A stretch of 35,899 nt of DNA from Paracoccaceae bacterium (GTDB taxonomy: Bacteria > Pseudomonadota > Alphaproteobacteria > Rhodobacterales > Rhodobacteraceae). The position numbers and the translations under genes were made by a program. Numbering within the stretch: position 1 is the stretch's first letter; each line of letters opens with the position of its first letter. The stretch covers positions 1 through 35,899 of the forward strand of contig JAFIEE010000015.1 in the NCBI GenBank assembly GCA_020832705.1, read 5' to 3'. Shown in pieces: positions 8,446-18,496 of the stretch. The notes under the pieces were generated by a model. That model searched no databases. It saw only the letters and a list, made by a program, of their open reading frames with translations, and was not told where the DNA came from.

Positions 8446-10734
8446 CTAGGGTTTCGCGCGCTCCGCATCTTGGGCTTCGGCGGCATCGGCGCGGATTTCG
8501 GTGGGCCGCTCTTCGGACGCTGCACCGGCGGCAGGGTCTGTCGGGGCGGGCCGGTCGGGCAGGGGCGCCGCGCGGCGCAGGTGCAGGGGCGGGGCCGTGC
8601 CGTCCTTGTCCTGCCCCATGTAGAGCGTCATGTGCGGGAAGGGGATTTCAACGCCTGCGCGGTCCAGCACCTGCTTGATGATCTCGTTATAGGCGCGTCC
8701 GACCCCCCATTGCATCCCCGGCGCGGTCTTGATCCGGCCCCGGACCACCACGGCCGACTCGCCCAGTTCCGCGACCCCGTGAATCTCGAAATCCCCGACG
8801 ATGCTTTCGCCGTGTTCGGTGGCTTTCAGGATGTCGAACGCCTCCTGCATCAGATCCTTCACCTGCGCCACATCCTCGCGATAGGCGACCGCGACATTGG
8901 CGACATGGAAGCCGAAGCCCTTCATGAAGTTCGAGACCATGTCCACCGAACTGAACGGAATCAGGTGATAGGTGCCGTTGAGGTCGCGCAATCCCACCGA
9001 GCGGATGGTGAGCTTTTCCACCACCCCGGTGGTGCCGCCCGCAGTGACGACATCGCCTTCGTTCATGGCGTTTTCGACCTGGATGAAGGCGCCGGTGATG
9101 ATGTCCTGCACCAGCCGTTGCGCGCCGAAGCCGATCGCCAGACCCAGCACGCCGGCACCGGCCAGCAAGGGCGCGATGTTCACCCCGAGTTGCGACAGCG
9201 CCAGCATCGCCGCCATGATGATCAGCGCGATGGTGAAGGCATTGCGGAACAGCGCCAGCAGCGTGCGCTCGCGTGCGGTGGGCACGCGCCCGACCTCGGG
9301 GTTCAGGCGGTATTCGATGAAGGACGACAGCGCCAGCCAGACCCCGAGCGCGATCAGCACCACCAGCGTGGCGGACACGATCCGCCCGGTCACGTCGCGC
9401 CCGACCTCGCTTGCCGCCCAGCCCAGGAAGTCCATCACCTGCCAGACCTGCGCGATCACCACCATCACGGCCAGGAAAGCCAGTATCCGCAGCACCTTGA
9501 GAATGGTCGGCACAAAGGCGTTGAGCCGGTCCTCGAGCAGCGGCAGGGTCTGGCGCACATCGGGCGGCAGGCGCATGCCGCCGGTGATCGCGCGGCTGAT
9601 CAGCGCCATCACCGCGACCCCGGCGACAACGGCGATCACCGAATTCAGCGTCGCCATCAGCATGAAGGGCAGCGCCTCCTCGGGCCGCACGGTCCAGACC
9701 ACGAACAGCGCGACCAGATAGCCGATGGCCAGCCAGTGCCAGAAACCGGCGAAGAACGCCTCGATCCGGCCGACCATGTCCTCGGGCATGCGTTCGTGGC
9801 GGGCGCGCAGGGCCTGCGCGACCGGAGCGCGGTTCTGCAGGACGATCAGGATGGCGATCAGCAGCGCCGTGATGACGATCAGCGCGGTCACGCTGCGCCC
9901 GACGGCAAAGGAGACGGCAGCGTTGATGATCGGCACCACCAGCAGGATGCCATAGCCCAGCAGGCTGACCAGACGCGAGGACCAGAAATACCAGTAGGCG
10001 GCGGTCTCGTCGCCCATGGGCGCAAAGCGCAGGCGCGGGAAGCGCGGTGCAAAGATGCCGCGCAGGACGACCTTGGTCAGTTCCACCAGCAGGAACGCGT
10101 TGAGAAACAGGCTCTGGCGGAAATCCATCGCGCCCGGTTCGCCCAGATAGAGCGCGGCGATGTAGCCGCCCGCCCAGGCCAGCACGATGATCAGCGCATC
10201 GATCACGCTGGACCCGGCGATGAGTGCCAGCATCAGCAGCCACCGCCCTTCGGCCACACGTCCGGACATGGCCGCAAAGATGCGCCCGCCCAGCAGCCGC
10301 AACCCGAAGAACAGCCCCAGCGTGATGGCACCGACAATCAGCAGCGCGCTGACCGTGGCGCTGACCTCGGCCCAGTTGATGCGGCTGGCGTCCGAGAACC
10401 CGGCCAGCATGGACTGGACCGAATGGAAAACGTCAAAGGCCTGATCTGTCGCCCCTTCGGCAAAGGCGCGCGTGTATTCGGCGATCTGGCGCGCAAGCGA
10501 CACCTGCTGTGGCGGGGGCGATTCGGCGAGGGGAGCGGCCTCGGGGTCGATGGCGCGCGCCTCGAGTTGCGCGATGAGCGCGTCAAGGGCGGCCTCGTCG
10601 CGCAGGATCTCGATCAGGAGCGTTGCGGGATCGTCGGTGCCGGGGGCGGTGTTCACATCCTGCGCATGCAGCGGTTGCGCCATGGCCGACCAGGCCAGCA
10701 TCATCCAGACGATCAGAAACCGCAACACCGTCAC
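8446..10734 (-). CDS. Large MscS-family mechanosensitive ion channel
   Basis: 762 aa; signal-like N-terminus, many TM segments, MscS core GVNIAPLLAGAGVLGLAIGFGAQRLVQDIITGAFIQVENAMNEGDVVTAGGTTGVVEKLTIRSVGLRDLNGTYHLIPFSSVDMVSNF. Confidence 0.92.
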   Translation of the reverse strand: MTVLRFLIVWMMLAWSAMAQPLHAQDVNTAPGTDDPATLLIEILRDEAALDALIAQLEARAIDPEAAPLAESPPPQQVSLARQIAEYTRAFAEGATDQAFDVFHSVQSMLAGFSDASRINWAEVSATVSALLIVGAITLGLFFGLRLLGGRIFAAMSGRVAEGRWLLMLALIAGSSVIDALIIVLAWAGGYIAALYLGEPGAMDFRQSLFLNAFLLVELTKVVLRGIFAPRFPRLRFAPMGDETAAYWYFWSSRLVSLLGYGILLVVPIINAAVSFAVGRSVTALIVITALLIAILIVLQNRAPVAQALRARHERMPEDMVGRIEAFFAGFWHWLAIGYLVALFVVWTVRPEEALPFMLMATLNSVIAVVAGVAVMALISRAITGGMRLPPDVRQTLPLLEDRLNAFVPTILKVLRILAFLAVMVVIAQVWQVMDFLGWAASEVGRDVTGRIVSATLVVLIALGVWLALSSFIEYRLNPEVGRVPTARERTLLALFRNAFTIALIIMAAMLALSQLGVNIAPLLAGAGVLGLAIGFGAQRLVQDIITGAFIQVENAMNEGDVVTAGGTTGVVEKLTIRSVGLRDLNGTYHLIPFSSVDMVSNFMKGFGFHVANVAVAYREDVAQVKDLMQEAFDILKATEHGESIVGDFEIHGVAELGESAVVVRGRIKTAPGMQWGVGRAYNEIIKQVLDRAGVEIPFPHMTLYMGQDKDGTAPPLHLRRAAPLPDRPAPTDPAAGAASEERPTEIRADAAEAQDAERAKP

Positions 10735-11040
10735 GAACCCGCACCCCGCAAGATATTCACTATTTCCAATGCACCTTTACCGGCTCAGGGCAGGACAGGC
10801 AAATCCGGCGCGACGGCCTTGCGCGCGGGCGTCTTCGGCTTCCCGTCACCCGGGCGGCGCTTTCGGCGTCGGTTCACCTTCGCGCCCGCGCGCGCCGGAG
10901 GGCATGCGATCAGCGCGGCAGACGGGCCGACAGGGGCGCCCATCGGGGGGCGCTTGCAACTTTATGGCGAAAACGCTTGCCCGGGGCGACCGGGGCAGGT
11001 CACTCTGGCCGTGAATGCTTCCAAACCCGGTTTGCCCGAA

Positions 11041-13389
11041 ATGAGCGCAGCAATCGACGGCATCATCTGGCGCGCCGATGCGGATACGCTTCGCTTCGAA
11101 TACGTCTATGGCAGCGTCCGCGAAATCCTCGGCTACAGCGCCGAGGACTGGCTGGCCGAGGACGGATTCTGGCAGTCGAAACTGCACCCCGAGGATGCCG
11201 ACAGGATCATCGCGGCCTGTGTGGACCTCAGCCGCCAGCGCCTGCCGCGTCGGCTGACCTATCGCATGATCGCTGCAGATGGGCGCGCGGTATGGCTTCA
11301 GGACAATGTCAAGGTCGAGGTCGACGGTCCCCGTGCGAGGCTGACCGGAATCATGATCGACGTCACCGCGCTTGTGGAAGAGCGCAGGCAGGTCGATTCA
11401 TCGCGCCGCCAGAACGCGCATTCCCGCGCGCTTTACGACCTTGTTCCCGTTGCCATCTGGGAGGAAGAGTGGTCCGGCGTGGTGGCGGAATTGCGCAACC
11501 TGCGCGCGCGGGGGATCGCCGACATCCGGGCGCACGCCGACCGGACCCCGGGGTTCGTGGAGTCGATGCTGGCGCGGCTTCAGGTGGTTGCGGTCAATCC
11601 CGGCGCGGTCGAGATGTTTCGCGCCGCGGATGCCGCGGACCTGATTGCCCGGGCCAGTGCGGTGATTGATGCCGACCGCCCGAACTCGGTTTTCATCACC
11701 GCGCTGGATGCGATACTGCGGGACGAGCGCCGGATCGAAGGGGTCAACACCCTGCGGCGGCTGGACGGCGCACCGGTGCATGTGCATTACCGCATCGCCC
11801 TTCCGGGGATCGAGGACCGCACGGCGCACGCTGTCATCTGCGAGATGGACATCAGCGAAGCGCATACGGCCAACGAACGCTTCGAACTCGTCACCCGTGC
11901 CACGTCGGATGTGATCTGGGATTTCGACATCGTGGCCGATACGCTCTGGGCCAGCGACGGGTTGCAGCGGATCTTCGGGCTGGACCCGGCCGTAATGCTT
12001 GACGGGCTCGACCGATGGACCGCGCGCATTCATCCCGAGGATATCGATCGCGTGATGACCCAGTTCGACGCCATCCTGAACCGGGGCAGCGATGTCTGGG
12101 AACAGGAATACCGGTTCAGGAAGGGGGACGGTTCCGACGCCTGGGTGCGCGACGAGGGGTTTGTGCTGCGCGATGCACAGGGCGCGGCGGTGCGCATGGT
12201 CGGCAGCCTTGTCGACATCACCGAGCAGCGCAAGCTTGAGGAGCGGCTTCTGCAGTCACAGAAACTCGAGGCGATGGGCAAGCTCACCGGCGGCATGGCG
12301 CATGATTTCAACAACCTGCTGACGGTCGTGCTGGGCAGTCTCGAAGCGCTGGAGGATCGTATCGGCGCCGATGCCGAGGCCCGGCAGCATCTGCAGGTCG
12401 CCAACCGCGCCGTGGACCGCAGCGCGCAGATGATCAGCCAGCTTCTGTCCTATGCCCGCCAGCAGCCGATGGCGCCGCAGACGATCGACATGGCGTCCCA
12501 GGTCGGCGACATGCGCCAGACACTGGCGCGCACGCTTGGCGAGCAGATCACTCTTGCGGTGGAGGGCGCGCCCGACTTGTGGATGTGCCGCGCCGACCCT
12601 GGCCAACTGGAAAGCGCGCTGCTCAATCTCTGCATCAATGCCCGCGACGCCATGCCCGGCGGCGGCAGGCTGACCATAGGGATGCGCAATGCCCAGGTTG
12701 CCGCGGACGACCCATTGGCCGAACAGGGGCTGGCCCCGGGCGGTTATGCGGTGCTGTCGGTCAGTGACACGGGCCACGGAATGGATACCGCGACGCTTCA
12801 GGCGGCATTCGATCCCTTTTTCACCACAAAGGAAGTCGGCGCGGGCAGCGGGCTTGGCCTGTCGATGGTGCAGGGATTCGCGCATCAGTCGAAGGGTATC
12901 GCGCAAATCCGCTCGGAACCCGGGCGCGGCACCGTTGTCGAACTCTATCTGCCCGCGCGTCCGGTCGCGGCGCCGGATGCGGCGGCGCGCGCAGCGCCTG
13001 CGGCAGAGCGTCTGCACGGGGCGGGTCATGTGCTGCTGCTCGAAGATCAGGACATGGTGCGCACGCATGTGGTCAAACTGCTCGACTCGCTGGGCTATTC
13101 GGTGACACCCACGGGCACGGTGGCGGCGGCCGCCGAGGTGCTTGCCTCGGACCGCCGTATCGACCTGGTGCTTGCCGACATCGTGCTGCCCGGGGGCGAA
13201 TCCGGGTTCGACCTTGCCCGACAGGTGGCGGCGTTGCGTCCCTGCCTGCCGGTGATTTTCACCTCCGGGTATCACGCATCCGAGGATGACGCGGGAAAGT
13301 TGCTGCAGCCGGGCCGGAACTTCCTGCGCAAACCCTATCGCCGCAACGACCTTGCCACGCTCCTGCAGCAGGCGCTGGGCAAAAATTGA
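11041..13389 (+). CDS. PAS-domain hybrid histidine kinase with C-terminal receiver
   Basis: PAS modules; HisKA QSQKLEAMGKLTGGMAHDFNNLLTVVLGSLE; HATPase DPGQLESALLNLCINARDAMPGGGRLTI...DTGHGM...GAGSGLGLSMVQGFAHQSKG; REC VLLLEDQDMVRTHVVKLLDSLGYSV...DLVLADIVLPGG. Start at 11041 (ATG) or 11011 (GTG); the track ORF starting at 8275 is a shadow extension. Confidence 0.92.
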   Translation: MSAAIDGIIWRADADTLRFEYVYGSVREILGYSAEDWLAEDGFWQSKLHPEDADRIIAACVDLSRQRLPRRLTYRMIAADGRAVWLQDNVKVEVDGPRARLTGIMIDVTALVEERRQVDSSRRQNAHSRALYDLVPVAIWEEEWSGVVAELRNLRARGIADIRAHADRTPGFVESMLARLQVVAVNPGAVEMFRAADAADLIARASAVIDADRPNSVFITALDAILRDERRIEGVNTLRRLDGAPVHVHYRIALPGIEDRTAHAVICEMDISEAHTANERFELVTRATSDVIWDFDIVADTLWASDGLQRIFGLDPAVMLDGLDRWTARIHPEDIDRVMTQFDAILNRGSDVWEQEYRFRKGDGSDAWVRDEGFVLRDAQGAAVRMVGSLVDITEQRKLEERLLQSQKLEAMGKLTGGMAHDFNNLLTVVLGSLEALEDRIGADAEARQHLQVANRAVDRSAQMISQLLSYARQQPMAPQTIDMASQVGDMRQTLARTLGEQITLAVEGAPDLWMCRADPGQLESALLNLCINARDAMPGGGRLTIGMRNAQVAADDPLAEQGLAPGGYAVLSVSDTGHGMDTATLQAAFDPFFTTKEVGAGSGLGLSMVQGFAHQSKGIAQIRSEPGRGTVVELYLPARPVAAPDAAARAAPAAERLHGAGHVLLLEDQDMVRTHVVKLLDSLGYSVTPTGTVAAAAEVLASDRRIDLVLADIVLPGGESGFDLARQVAALRPCLPVIFTSGYHASEDDAGKLLQPGRNFLRKPYRRNDLATLLQQALGKN

Positions 13390-13521
13390 GCGGCCGCATT
13401 GCCCGCCACGCGCCGGGCGCATCAAGATTGAACGCCAACACAGGATGATTGCCCCGCGGGCGGTGCCGACGGCGCGTGCGCTCCGGTCGGGATGATCCCG
13501 AGGCAGGGCAGGGCGCAGCGG

Positions 13522-15276
13522 TCAGCAGATTTCGGGCTCGCCTGCGGCGGGGCCGAACCCGCGTTCCAGGAAATCGAAATCGCAGCCCTTGTCCGCCTGC
13601 GTGACATGGCGCGAGAACATCCACCCCCAGCCGCGCTGGAACCGTGGTTCCGGCGGGGTCCAGGCGGCGCGGCGTCGGTCAAGTTCATCTGCATCGACCA
13701 GCATGTCCAGCCGCCGCGCGGAAAGGTCCAGCCGTATGGTGTCGCCGGTCCTGAGCAGCGCCAGCGGCCCGCCGACAAAGGCTTCGGGCGCGACATGCAG
13801 CACGCAGGCCCCGTACGAGGTGCCCGACATCCGCGCGTCCGAAATCCGCAGCATATCGCGGTGACCCTGGCGGATCAGCGTCCTGGGGATCGGCAGCATT
13901 CCCCATTCGGGAAAGCCGGGGCCGCCCAGCGGACCGGCATTGCGCAGGACCATCACATGGTCGGGCGTGACATCCAGGGTCTCGTCCTCGACCGCAGCCT
14001 TCATCTCGGCATAGCTGTCGAACACCAGCGCGGGGCCTTCGTGGGTGTGGAACTTCGGATCACAGGCGGCTGGCTTCATCACGGCCCCGTCCGGACAGAG
14101 GTTGCCGCGCAGCACCGCCAGCGAGCCTTCGGGATAGACCGGGTTCGACAGCGGGCGGATCACATCGGCGTTCCAGACCTCGGCCCCTTCCAGGTTTTCG
14201 CCCAGGGTGCGGCCGGTGACGGTCAGGCAGGACAGGTCCAGTCGGTCCCTGAGCTGCACCATCAGGGCGCGCAACCCTCCGGCATAGTAGAAGTCTTCCA
14301 TCAGATACTCGGTGCCCGCGGGCCGGACATTGGCGATCAGGGGTGTGACGCGCCCCAGCGCATCCAGATCATCCAGCGTCAGATCCACGCCCGCGCGCCG
14401 CGCAATGGCGATCAGATGGACAACGGCGTTGGTGGAACAGCCGAGGGCCATGGCGACGGTGGCCGCGTTGCGCACCGCCGGAGCGGTGACGACCCTGTCG
14501 GGGGTCAGTTGTTGTTCGATCATCTCGACAATACGCCGACCGCAATCGGCTGACATGCGCTGATGGCCCGAATCCACCGCCGGGATGGACGAGGCGCCGG
14601 GCAGTGTCAGGCCCATCGCATCGGCGATGGCGGTCATGGTGCTGGCCGTGCCCATGGTCATGCAGACCCCGGCCGAGCGCGCAATCCCCCCCTGCAGCCC
14701 CTGCCACTGATCGGGGCTGATCTTCCCGGCGCGCCGTTCGTCCCAGTATTTCCACGCGTCGGACCCTGAACCCAGCGTCTGCCCGGCAAAGTTGCCGCGC
14801 AGCATCGGGCCTGCGGGCAAGTAGATCATCGGCACGCCGGCGCTCAGCGCTCCCATCACCAGCCCCGGCGTGGTCTTGTCGCACCCGCCCATCAGCACCA
14901 CCCCGTCCAGCGGATGGGCGCGGATCTGCTCTTCGGTTTCGATGCCCAGCAGGTTGCGATAGAGCATCGAGCTGGGCTTGGTGAAGCTTTCATCCACCGA
15001 GATCGCAGGCAGTTCCACAGGAAAGCCCCCGGCCTGCAGCACGCCGCGCCGGACATCCTGGGCGCGGTCGCGAAAATGCGCATGGCAAGAGTTGAGTTCC
15101 GACCAGGTGTTGAGAATGCCGACAATGGGCTTGCCCATGAAATCGGCCTCGGAATAGCCCAGTTGCATCATGCGCGAGCGGTGGCCGAAGCTGCGCAGAT
15201 CGTCCGGTGCGAACCAGCGCGCGCTGCGCAGTTGCCTTGGGTTTCTGGTCTGGGTCATCGCCGATCCTTGGCTCAT
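13522..15276 (-). CDS. IlvD/Edd-family dehydratase (probably sugar-acid or dihydroxy-acid dehydratase)
   Basis: 584 aa; GKPIVGILNTWSELNSCHAHFRDRAQDVRRGVLQAGGFPVELPAISVDE...VLMGGCDKTTPGLVMGA...SAGVCMTMGTASTM; conserved Cys positions of the Fe-S dehydratase family. Confidence 0.92.
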   Translation of the reverse strand: MSQGSAMTQTRNPRQLRSARWFAPDDLRSFGHRSRMMQLGYSEADFMGKPIVGILNTWSELNSCHAHFRDRAQDVRRGVLQAGGFPVELPAISVDESFTKPSSMLYRNLLGIETEEQIRAHPLDGVVLMGGCDKTTPGLVMGALSAGVPMIYLPAGPMLRGNFAGQTLGSGSDAWKYWDERRAGKISPDQWQGLQGGIARSAGVCMTMGTASTMTAIADAMGLTLPGASSIPAVDSGHQRMSADCGRRIVEMIEQQLTPDRVVTAPAVRNAATVAMALGCSTNAVVHLIAIARRAGVDLTLDDLDALGRVTPLIANVRPAGTEYLMEDFYYAGGLRALMVQLRDRLDLSCLTVTGRTLGENLEGAEVWNADVIRPLSNPVYPEGSLAVLRGNLCPDGAVMKPAACDPKFHTHEGPALVFDSYAEMKAAVEDETLDVTPDHVMVLRNAGPLGGPGFPEWGMLPIPRTLIRQGHRDMLRISDARMSGTSYGACVLHVAPEAFVGGPLALLRTGDTIRLDLSARRLDMLVDADELDRRRAAWTPPEPRFQRGWGWMFSRHVTQADKGCDFDFLERGFGPAAGEPEIC

Positions 15277-15290
15277 GGGTGGGATGGGGG

Positions 15291-16019
15291 CTATTCGGTC
15301 ACGCGCCGCCGCGCCTGGACCAGGTGATAGCGCATCAGCAACTCCGCGGCCTCACCGTCGCGGTTGCGGATCGCTTCAAGAATATCGCGGTGCTCGTTCA
15401 CCACGGTGTCCACTCGCAGCGCATCGCCCATTCTGGTCAGGGACTGGGCCACGCCGATCGCGCGCAGCATGACCGGGCGGGCCACATCCAGCATGTCGCA
15501 AAAGAGGTCATTGCCGCTGGCTCCGGCAATGGCGCGGTGCAGGTCGAAATCGGCCTGGCGCGACGGTTCGCGCGCGCGCATGGAGGCTTCCATCTCCGCC
15601 AGCTTGCGGGTGATCAGTTCCAGATCGGCGGAGGTGGCCCTGTGGGCGGCATGGCGCGCGGCCGCCGGTTCCAGCGCAAGGCGCGCCTCCATGCAGCGCA
15701 TGAGCGCGGCGACATCGCCGGCGCCGCTGTGTTCGATCAGTGCCTGCGGCGGGCGGCGGCGGACGAAGCTGCCGGCCCCCTGGCGCGCCACAACGATCCC
15801 GTCCGCCCGCAGGCGGGCAAAGGCTTCGCGCACTACGGGGCGGGAAACAGCGTATGTGCGGCACAGCTCGTTCTCCGAGGGCAGCCGCGCGCCTTCGACG
15901 AACCGGCCGGAAGCGATCATTTCCAGGATACGGCCATAGATATCATCGGCCAGCCGACGGCGCTGGCGGCCGTGGCCGCCATCTGGCGCGGCTGCGGGCG
16001 CATCGTTGCGTGCTGTCAT
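15291..16019 (-). CDS. GntR-family transcriptional regulator, FCD/FadR type
   Basis: IYGRILEMIASGRFVEGARLPSENELCRTYAVSRPVVREAFARLRADGIVVARQGAGSFV. Confidence 0.93.
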   Translation of the reverse strand: MTARNDAPAAAPDGGHGRQRRRLADDIYGRILEMIASGRFVEGARLPSENELCRTYAVSRPVVREAFARLRADGIVVARQGAGSFVRRRPPQALIEHSGAGDVAALMRCMEARLALEPAAARHAAHRATSADLELITRKLAEMEASMRAREPSRQADFDLHRAIAGASGNDLFCDMLDVARPVMLRAIGVAQSLTRMGDALRVDTVVNEHRDILEAIRNRDGEAAELLMRYHLVQARRRVTE

Positions 16020-16050
16020 GCAGGCCCTTTCCGATGATCCGGCTGCATCG

Positions 16051-16096
16051 CTTGTCAGTCACACATGTAATGACATTTGACAAGTTTGTCGACAAG
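16051..16096. promoter_or_regulatory. Candidate GntR operator cluster in the divergent promoter
   Basis: CTTGTCA (16051-16057), TGACAAG (16078-16084), TTTGTCGACAAG (16085-16096, core palindrome TTGTCGACAA fits the FadR-type TNGT..ACNA pattern); TTGACA -35-like at 16077-16082. Confidence 0.55.
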
Positions 16097-16134
16097 TGAT
16101 CTGACTGGGCGCAGATTGCGAAAAGGGGTGACAG

Positions 16135-17859
16135 ATGCCAGAACACCATGAAATCCCTGCCAGGTCTGCGGGAAAGGTTCTTGTGGATCAACTTGTTGCC
16201 CATGGGGTCGATGCGGCGTTCTGCGTGCCCGGCGAAAGCTATCTGGAGATACTGGACGCCCTGCATGACGTGTCTGACAAGATCACGCTTTACAACGCAC
16301 GCCACGAAGGCGGGGCCGCGAACATGGCCGAAGCGCATGGCAAGCTGACAGGCAGGCCGGGCATCTGCCTGGTCACGCGCGGCCCGGGGGCCTGCCATGC
16401 CGCGGTCGGGGTGCATACCGCGCGGCAGGACAGCACACCGATGATCCTGCTGATCGGTCAGGTCGCGCGTGACACCATCGACCGCGAGGCCTTTCAGGAG
16501 GTCGATTACCGGGCCATGTTCGGCGGGCTGGCCAAGTGGGTGGCCCAGATCGACATGCCCGAACGGGTGCCGGAGTACATGGCGCGCGCCTTCCGGGTGG
16601 CGACATCGGGGCGGCCCGGGCCCGTGGTTCTGTCCCTGCCCGAGGACATGCTGGTTGCGCAGGTCCGCGTGCAGGACGCGAAGCCCTATGCGCCGACGCG
16701 CGCGACCTTCACCCCCGATGACCGCGACCGGCTGTGTGCCGCGCTGGCCACGGCGCAACGCCCGCTGCTGGTGCTGGGCGGGTCGGGCTGGACCGATGCC
16801 GCCAGCGCCGACATCCGCCGCTTTGCCGAGGCGAACCGGCTGCCCGTGGCGGTGTCCTTCCGGCGTCAGGATGCGATCGACAACCGCTCGGACAGCTATG
16901 TGGGGGATCTGGGTATCGCTGTCGGCCCGGCGCTGCGAAAGCATATGGCCGAAGCGGATGTCATTGTCGCGCTGGGGGCACGGATGGGCGATATCACCAC
17001 CCAGTCCTATACCGGGATGGTTCCGCCGCAACCGAAGCAGCGCCTGATCCATGTGCATCAGGACCCCGACGAGATCGGCCGCGTCTTTGCGCCCGAAGCG
17101 GGGTTCGCTGCCGATATGCCCGCGGTGGCCGGGGCGCTGTGCGGGGTCGATCTGGGGCGTCAGAACACCTGGGGCGACTGGTCGGGGAAATTGCGCAAGG
17201 ATTACCTGGACGATTCCGCCCCGCCCGCCGATGGCGGCTGGGATCTGGACATGGGGCAGGCGCTCTGCGCGGTGCGCGACGCGCTGCCGGCCGAAATGAT
17301 CGTCACGCTGGATGCGGGTAACCATACCGGCTGGGGTCAGCGCTTCCTGCGCTACGCGCGGCCGGGGCGGCAGATCGCGTCGACCTCGGGCGCCATGGGG
17401 TACGGGGTGCCCGCCGCCGTGGCGGCAAGCCTGCGCCACCCGGACCGGCTGGTGCTGGCGCTGGTGGGCGACGGTGGTTTCATGATGAGCGGGCAGGAGC
17501 TGGCCACGGCCACGCAATACGGGGCCACGCCTGTCGTGCTGCTGTTCAACAACGGCATCTATGGCACCATCCGGATGCATCAGGAGCGCGATCATCCCGA
17601 ACGGGTGTCCGGCACGACCCTTGCGGGTCAGGATTTTCTGACCATCGCCAAGGGCTATGGCGCGCATGCGGAACGTGTCACGGCCACGGCCGATTTTCCC
17701 GCCGCGCTGGAACGTGCCCGCGCCAGCGGCCGGGCGGCGGTGATCGAACTGGTCACCGACCCCGAGCAGATCACCTCGCGCACAACGATCGCGGAGTTGC
17801 GAGCCGCAGCACACGCGCGCCTGTCCGCCGGATCATCGAAAGGGCCCGCCGATGCTTGA
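16135..17859 (+). CDS. Thiamine pyrophosphate-dependent enzyme, acetolactate-synthase-like
   Basis: 574 aa; LVAHGVDAAFCVPGESYLEILDAL...YNARHEGGAANMAEAHGKLTGRPGICLVTRGPGACHAAVGVHTARQDSTPMILLIGQV...ALVGDGGFMMSGQELATATQYGATPVVLLFNNGIYGTIR. Confidence 0.93.
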   Translation: MPEHHEIPARSAGKVLVDQLVAHGVDAAFCVPGESYLEILDALHDVSDKITLYNARHEGGAANMAEAHGKLTGRPGICLVTRGPGACHAAVGVHTARQDSTPMILLIGQVARDTIDREAFQEVDYRAMFGGLAKWVAQIDMPERVPEYMARAFRVATSGRPGPVVLSLPEDMLVAQVRVQDAKPYAPTRATFTPDDRDRLCAALATAQRPLLVLGGSGWTDAASADIRRFAEANRLPVAVSFRRQDAIDNRSDSYVGDLGIAVGPALRKHMAEADVIVALGARMGDITTQSYTGMVPPQPKQRLIHVHQDPDEIGRVFAPEAGFAADMPAVAGALCGVDLGRQNTWGDWSGKLRKDYLDDSAPPADGGWDLDMGQALCAVRDALPAEMIVTLDAGNHTGWGQRFLRYARPGRQIASTSGAMGYGVPAAVAASLRHPDRLVLALVGDGGFMMSGQELATATQYGATPVVLLFNNGIYGTIRMHQERDHPERVSGTTLAGQDFLTIAKGYGAHAERVTATADFPAALERARASGRAAVIELVTDPEQITSRTTIAELRAAAHARLSAGSSKGPADA

Positions 17860-18496
17860 GCTTTACACCTGGGGCACGCCGAATGGCCGCAAGGTTTCGA
17901 TCCTGCTGGAAGAGCTCGGCCACCCCTATGAGGTAATCGCCGTCAACATCGGTCAGGATGAACAGTTCGATCCCGCCTTTCTGGCCATCGCGCCCAACAA
18001 CAAGATCCCCGCGCTGGTGGATCATGACGCGGGCGTTTCGCTGTTCGAATCGGGCGCGATCATGGTGCATCTGGCCGAACGCTTCGGCCGGTTCCTGCCG
18101 ACGGCCGCCGGGCCGCGTGCGGAAACGATGCAATGGCTGATGTGGCAGATGGGCGGCTTCGGGCCGATCCTGGGGCAGGTGCATCACTTCGTGCACAAGA
18201 ACCCGGGCCTTTCGGACGCCGCTGCCGAGCGGTTCAGCACCGAGGCCCGGCGGCTATACGGGGTGCTGGACCGGCGCCTGGGCACGTCAGAATTTCTTGC
18301 CGGCGATTATTCCATAGCCGACATGGCCACCTTTCCCTGGGCCGCGCGCCATGACTGGCAGAAGATCGACCTGCGCGCCTATCCCAATGTCCTGCGCTGG
18401 TATCGGGCACTGGCCGCGCGCGGCGCGGTGCAGCGCGGGTATCAGGTTCCGCGCGATGTCGGCCCCATCCCCATGCCGGATCGAGACCGCCCATGA
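17852..18496 (+). CDS. Glutathione S-transferase (YfcG/Nu-like)
   Basis: MLELYTWGTPNGRKVSILLEELGHPYEVIAVNIGQDEQFDPAFLAIAPNNKIPALVDHD...SLFESGAIMVHLAERF; overlaps the upstream stop by 8 nt. Confidence 0.9.
   Translation: MLELYTWGTPNGRKVSILLEELGHPYEVIAVNIGQDEQFDPAFLAIAPNNKIPALVDHDAGVSLFESGAIMVHLAERFGRFLPTAAGPRAETMQWLMWQMGGFGPILGQVHHFVHKNPGLSDAAAERFSTEARRLYGVLDRRLGTSEFLAGDYSIADMATFPWAARHDWQKIDLRAYPNVLRWYRALAARGAVQRGYQVPRDVGPIPMPDRDRP

Noticed and set aside
8275-11040. N-terminal part of the 1704-aa plus-strand ORF (8275-13389)
   Set aside because: Antisense shadow of the MscS gene; low-complexity His/Gln/Arg/Asp-rich translation typical of the reverse frame of GC-rich genes. The real kinase begins near 11041.
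15943-17814. 623-aa minus-strand ORF opposite the TPP enzyme
   Set aside because: Translation is the reverse-frame shadow of a clearly recognisable TPP enzyme; not a real gene.
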